DNA of 64,000 bases from Flavobacteriales bacterium (lineage in GTDB: Bacteria > Bacteroidota > Bacteroidia > Flavobacteriales_D > Sanyastnellaceae): positions 186,001 through 250,000 of the forward strand of contig JAIXWX010000034.1 in the NCBI GenBank assembly GCA_027491075.1. The letters run 5' to 3'. Within the stretch, counting starts at the first letter, position 1. Each line of letters opens with the position of its first letter. The notes below the pieces were generated by a model, which did no database searches, was not told the origin of the DNA, and saw only the letters and a program-made list of their open reading frames with translations. This document shows positions 61,424 through 64,000 of the stretch, piece by piece. The position numbers were made by a program, and so were the translations under genes.

Positions 61424-63545
61424 TTATCGATGTTTCAAATTCAACCCGTCTATTTAACTTTTTTCCATTCTCATTAGTATTGCTGGCGATGGGTTTTTGT
61501 TCCCCATAACCTTTATAGCTCAAACGGGAGGAGTCTATGCCTTTAGAAAGTAAATATTCTTTTACTGACTGCGCTCTTTTTTCTGAAAGCTTCATGTTGA
61601 ACTCATCACCTCCACTATCGTCAGTATGGGCACCGATATGAACCTCCAGTACTGGATATTGTTTCATCAGTCTTACTACTTTGTCGATAATAGTCATCGA
61701 TGAACTATCAATAGCGAAACTATTTCTCTCAAATAAAATGGAACCGGTTCGAAGTACTGCTTGCTTCAAGTCTTCTACGGATATATTTTCAAGGCTATCT
61801 AAGTTGATGACATTTTTTGGAAGAAATGCCTTTACTTCCGCCTCACTGTATTTCCGTTGTTTTAAGTCTCGGTAGATCGGGTACGATTCTTCTAAGTTTT
61901 CAACTTGGCCGGCCGCATATGAAAAAGAACTGTCCTGAGAAATAAAGGTTTCATAAATGGGGTAGACTCCTCTTACGTCGTCAAAAAAACTACTGAGCTG
62001 AGAAATTTTTTTATCGGACTTTAGAATTTCAACACGGAAAACGGCTTCTTCAGGAATGATCGTGGATACATCTACGCTATCTTGTTGGAGGTATTCGTAA
62101 ATATTATCTCCAGCGGCTCTATTTGAATTCATACCGATGGAAGCCAATAGCTCTTGAGCATTATAGCCTTTCTTGGCGAATACTTCTTTATAAACTGCTT
62201 TTTGTTTTACTAAACCAAGACTATCCGGAATGCTTCGCACTCCTAACACCACGCGGTGTGGGCCTTCTTGAAATGAATGTGTGACTTCAGGACCTACAAA
62301 GTACTGATCATTGATCCACCAATGATAAGTCTGTATGTTGAATCTAGGTAAATACGTTTCTTTCGCATGCAGTACTACTACACTTTCCGAAGGTACGGTG
62401 TCTGGGCAGCTTATGTACGGCTGTTCGATATCTAGAATTTCTAAATCATAGGATGCTTGACTAAAGAAAAGATCTTGAATCAATGTATCAATTATATTTA
62501 GTTCAATGTGATAAAGGCCTGGTCCTGGAAAACAATATGAAATTTCTTTTCCTGGAATTTTGACGTTTTCTTCGACCGTCCATACATATTTTAAGGGGAG
62601 GGTATCTATAGAAAATTCATTTTCGTCATATAAAGTATAGCAGTACGAGTTGACTTGTTGAATGGGAACTGGATCGAAAAAAGGTTGAGTGAGCAATACT
62701 TGGAACATATCGTCGGAACCATTTCTATTGGTAGAAATTAGTCCACTATCGCGAGCTGCATTCAATGAGAACCCAAAATCGTCGCCGTCGCTGTTGATGG
62801 GCGAGGGCAGAAGAACCGCTTTTTTTAATCCTGTTGAATCAATGGTGCTTTCGTAGATGTTTAGTCCTGCGAATTTTGACTTTCTTGAAGATGAAAAGAA
62901 GATAGAGCCATCGGCGTGTATTGAAGGAAACAACTCACTTTCTGATCCATTGATTTCTTCACTAAGCAATACAGGTTTGCTCCAACCTCCTTGCGTTTTT
63001 TCACAAACATATATATCTGCCTTGCCAAAACCCCCTGGATAGTTTGCGCAGAAATATAATTTCTGTTCGTCTTTGCTCAGGGCTGGATGACCAACAGAGC
63101 AATCGGGACGATTGTATTTAAAGGGCATGGGCTCTGTCCAAACGCCTTCATTTAGGCATGAATAAAAGATGCCAAGGACGGGACCAGTATCACCAATATA
63201 GCTTCTCGTGAAGTATAGTTCATTGTTTTTAGAAATATCGAAAGGCCCTTCATCTACATGAATTTGGTCTAGATCCATCAATATTGGAGTTGATAGCGTT
63301 CCGTTTTCTTTTTTCTCAGAAAAATATATTTGTGTAAGTGGTTCTAAAGTTTCTGAGTTGATATAACTGATGAGCATATTGCTTCTTCGATTGGAACAAA
63401 ACAAATAACCGTTACTAAAAGGTTTTATTGAATATTCGCTGTGCGAAGAGTTTATTTTGGATAAAGGAAGAAGATCATACTTTGCCTGGCTCCATGATGA
63501 AATGGTGCTGATCAACAGGAATAATATGAACCATAGTTTTCTCAA
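61416..63545 (-). CDS. PD40 beta-propeller / OmpA-family protein of T9SS-associated operon
   Basis: 709 residues. Signal peptide to about SSWSQ (residue 20). Residues about 60-290 carry PD40/WD40-like repeats (GHPALSKDEQKLYFCANYPGG, SELFPSIHADGSIFFSSSR). A PKD-like region follows, and the C-terminus is an OmpA peptidoglycan-binding domain with HIGAHTDDSGG and SEKRAQSVKEYLLSKGI and NRRVEF. Proteins of this layout (SprD/PorE-like) pair with PorP/SprF proteins in T9SS cargo-handling systems. It overlaps its upstream SprF-like gene by 4 bp and the downstream gene by 8 bp. Confidence 0.88.
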   Translation of the reverse strand: MRKLWFILFLLISTISSWSQAKYDLLPLSKINSSHSEYSIKPFSNGYLFCSNRRSNMLISYINSETLEPLTQIYFSEKKENGTLSTPILMDLDQIHVDEGPFDISKNNELYFTRSYIGDTGPVLGIFYSCLNEGVWTEPMPFKYNRPDCSVGHPALSKDEQKLYFCANYPGGFGKADIYVCEKTQGGWSKPVLLSEEINGSESELFPSIHADGSIFFSSSRKSKFAGLNIYESTIDSTGLKKAVLLPSPINSDGDDFGFSLNAARDSGLISTNRNGSDDMFQVLLTQPFFDPVPIQQVNSYCYTLYDENEFSIDTLPLKYVWTVEENVKIPGKEISYCFPGPGLYHIELNIIDTLIQDLFFSQASYDLEILDIEQPYISCPDTVPSESVVVLHAKETYLPRFNIQTYHWWINDQYFVGPEVTHSFQEGPHRVVLGVRSIPDSLGLVKQKAVYKEVFAKKGYNAQELLASIGMNSNRAAGDNIYEYLQQDSVDVSTIIPEEAVFRVEILKSDKKISQLSSFFDDVRGVYPIYETFISQDSSFSYAAGQVENLEESYPIYRDLKQRKYSEAEVKAFLPKNVINLDSLENISVEDLKQAVLRTGSILFERNSFAIDSSSMTIIDKVVRLMKQYPVLEVHIGAHTDDSGGDEFNMKLSEKRAQSVKEYLLSKGIDSSRLSYKGYGEQKPIASNTNENGKKLNRRVEFETSIND

Positions 63546-64000
63546 AATGGCATTCTAGAGTTAGCAGATTTTACTTTGAATCCAAGGGCATATTGCAGAG
63601 ATATTTCATGTGAACCATTGTTGAAGCTCCTTAGAGCATTAAATCCATAATCGAAGGCATACCCTAATCGTAGCTGCTCATTTACTTTGAATTCAAACAT
63701 AGCAACGACCGTTTGCTGATGGCGATACGAAAGACCGACTAAAAATATTTGATTAACTACTAGCTGGTTGTTAAAGTCAATAACAGAGCTCAATCCAGGA
63801 ATTGTTTTAGCTAAGAACGAAGGACGCCATTCTAATCGATCATTGATTTTTACCAAGTAGCCTGCTTGAAAAACAAGGTTCATTTGTTCGGGTTGAAAAG
63901 CAACTTTAATGTCTTCATCCAAAGGAATGAATCTGCGTTCTACCATGGTAGGAACAGAAATTCCAGCGAACCACTTTTTGTCCTGATAATAAACACCAGC
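63542..64000 (-). CDS. PorP/SprF-family protein (5' end outside window)
   Basis: The C-terminal 152 residues are in the window and the frame stays open to the right edge. Seen: YYQDKKWFAGISVPTMVE (the usual YYSDKFFVGLSVP block), IFLVGLSYRHQQTVVAMFEFKV, and the terminal LRLGYAFDYGFNALRSFNNGSHEISLQYALGF, which match the PorP/SprF barrel end. It opens an operon with the OmpA-type and unknown exported genes, overlapping the next by ATGA-type spacing. Its cargo may be encoded beyond the right edge. Confidence 0.9.
   Translation of the reverse strand, partial: AGVYYQDKKWFAGISVPTMVERRFIPLDEDIKVAFQPEQMNLVFQAGYLVKINDRLEWRPSFLAKTIPGLSSVIDFNNQLVVNQIFLVGLSYRHQQTVVAMFEFKVNEQLRLGYAFDYGFNALRSFNNGSHEISLQYALGFKVKSANSRMPF

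Noticed and set aside
1-64000. tRNA, rRNA, CRISPR array, IS element or prophage
   Set aside because: No cloverleaf, direct-repeat array, transposase, integrase or phage structural gene was seen on either strand. This was judged by eye only.

Overview
The window is chromosomal DNA of a member of the Bacteroidota, most likely a marine or aquatic Flavobacteriales-type organism. Three signs point that way. It carries type IX secretion (T9SS) and gliding parts: PorU, two PorP/SprF proteins, GldJ, an OmpA partner and cargo with type A and type B C-terminal sorting domains. It has many Bacteroidota-typical families (DUF3078, DUF4249, DUF5684, SusC-like and CarboxypepD-regulated receptors, TIGR03643). 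Its promoters match the Bacteroidota -7 element TAnnTTTG. I see no tRNA, rRNA, CRISPR array, transposase, integrase or phage gene; this is ordinary, dense core genome.

Layout, left to right. 1-9.4 kb: T9SS/gliding and cell-envelope block, porU (3' end beyond the left edge) divergent from sprF-like, gldJ, then murF and tyrS. 9.6-16.4 kb: DUF3078 protein, a small unknown gene, a PAS-like orphan protein, an RlpA-like DPBB protein and a large AsmA-like protein. 16.5-20.2 kb: dtd, ahcY, a phosphopantetheinyl transferase and a ClC channel. 20.2-25.2 kb: a DtxR/MntR-type regulator divergent from a TonB-dependent receptor, with a perfect palindrome lying on the receptor promoter, then a T9SS type A cargo protein. 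25.2-30.0 kb: GH3-like enzyme, VWA protein and uridine kinase with overlapping ends, an ArsC/Spx-like protein and an EamA transporter. 30.0-32.4 kb: a TonB-dependent receptor controlled by a TPP riboswitch, so probably a thiamine(-phosphate) importer. 32.5-36.3 kb: RluA-type pseudouridine synthase and RecG. 36.6-42.8 kb: TonB receptor with DUF4249 lipoprotein, CNNM/CBS protein, an SDR and RsgA. 42.8-45.0 kb: a 51-residue secreted peptide gene and a T9SS type B cargo protein. 45.0-49.4 kb: light-repair cluster (PhrB-like photolyase, TIGR03643, Cry-DASH) behind a MerR regulator and an M23 peptidase. 49.5-54.3 kb: alaS, DUF5684 protein, lipoprotein and LuxE-like acyl-activating protein. 54.3-60.4 kb: response regulator, XRE regulator with a possible small RNA upstream, an outer-membrane beta-barrel protein, and ftsQ-ftsA without murC or ftsZ beside them. 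60.4-64.0 kb: an overlapping three-gene operon of PorP/SprF-like (start beyond the right edge), PD40/OmpA protein and an exported unknown.

The most unusual patterns are these. A TAnnTTTG element sits exactly 4 bp before the ATG of several unrelated genes (murF, tyrS, dtd, an SDR, and with one mismatch dtxR, luxE-like and the 51-aa gene), which predicts leaderless or near-leaderless mRNAs. The TPP riboswitch is followed by a hairpin that competes with the aptamer 3' strand. The metal-regulator operator overlaps its promoter. The PhrB-like photolyase has lost part of its Fe-S ligand loop. The tyrosyl-tRNA synthetase has GVGN instead of HIGH. None of these amounts to a clearly new multigene system; the right-edge SprF/OmpA/unknown operon and the small RNA candidate are the best places to look for one.
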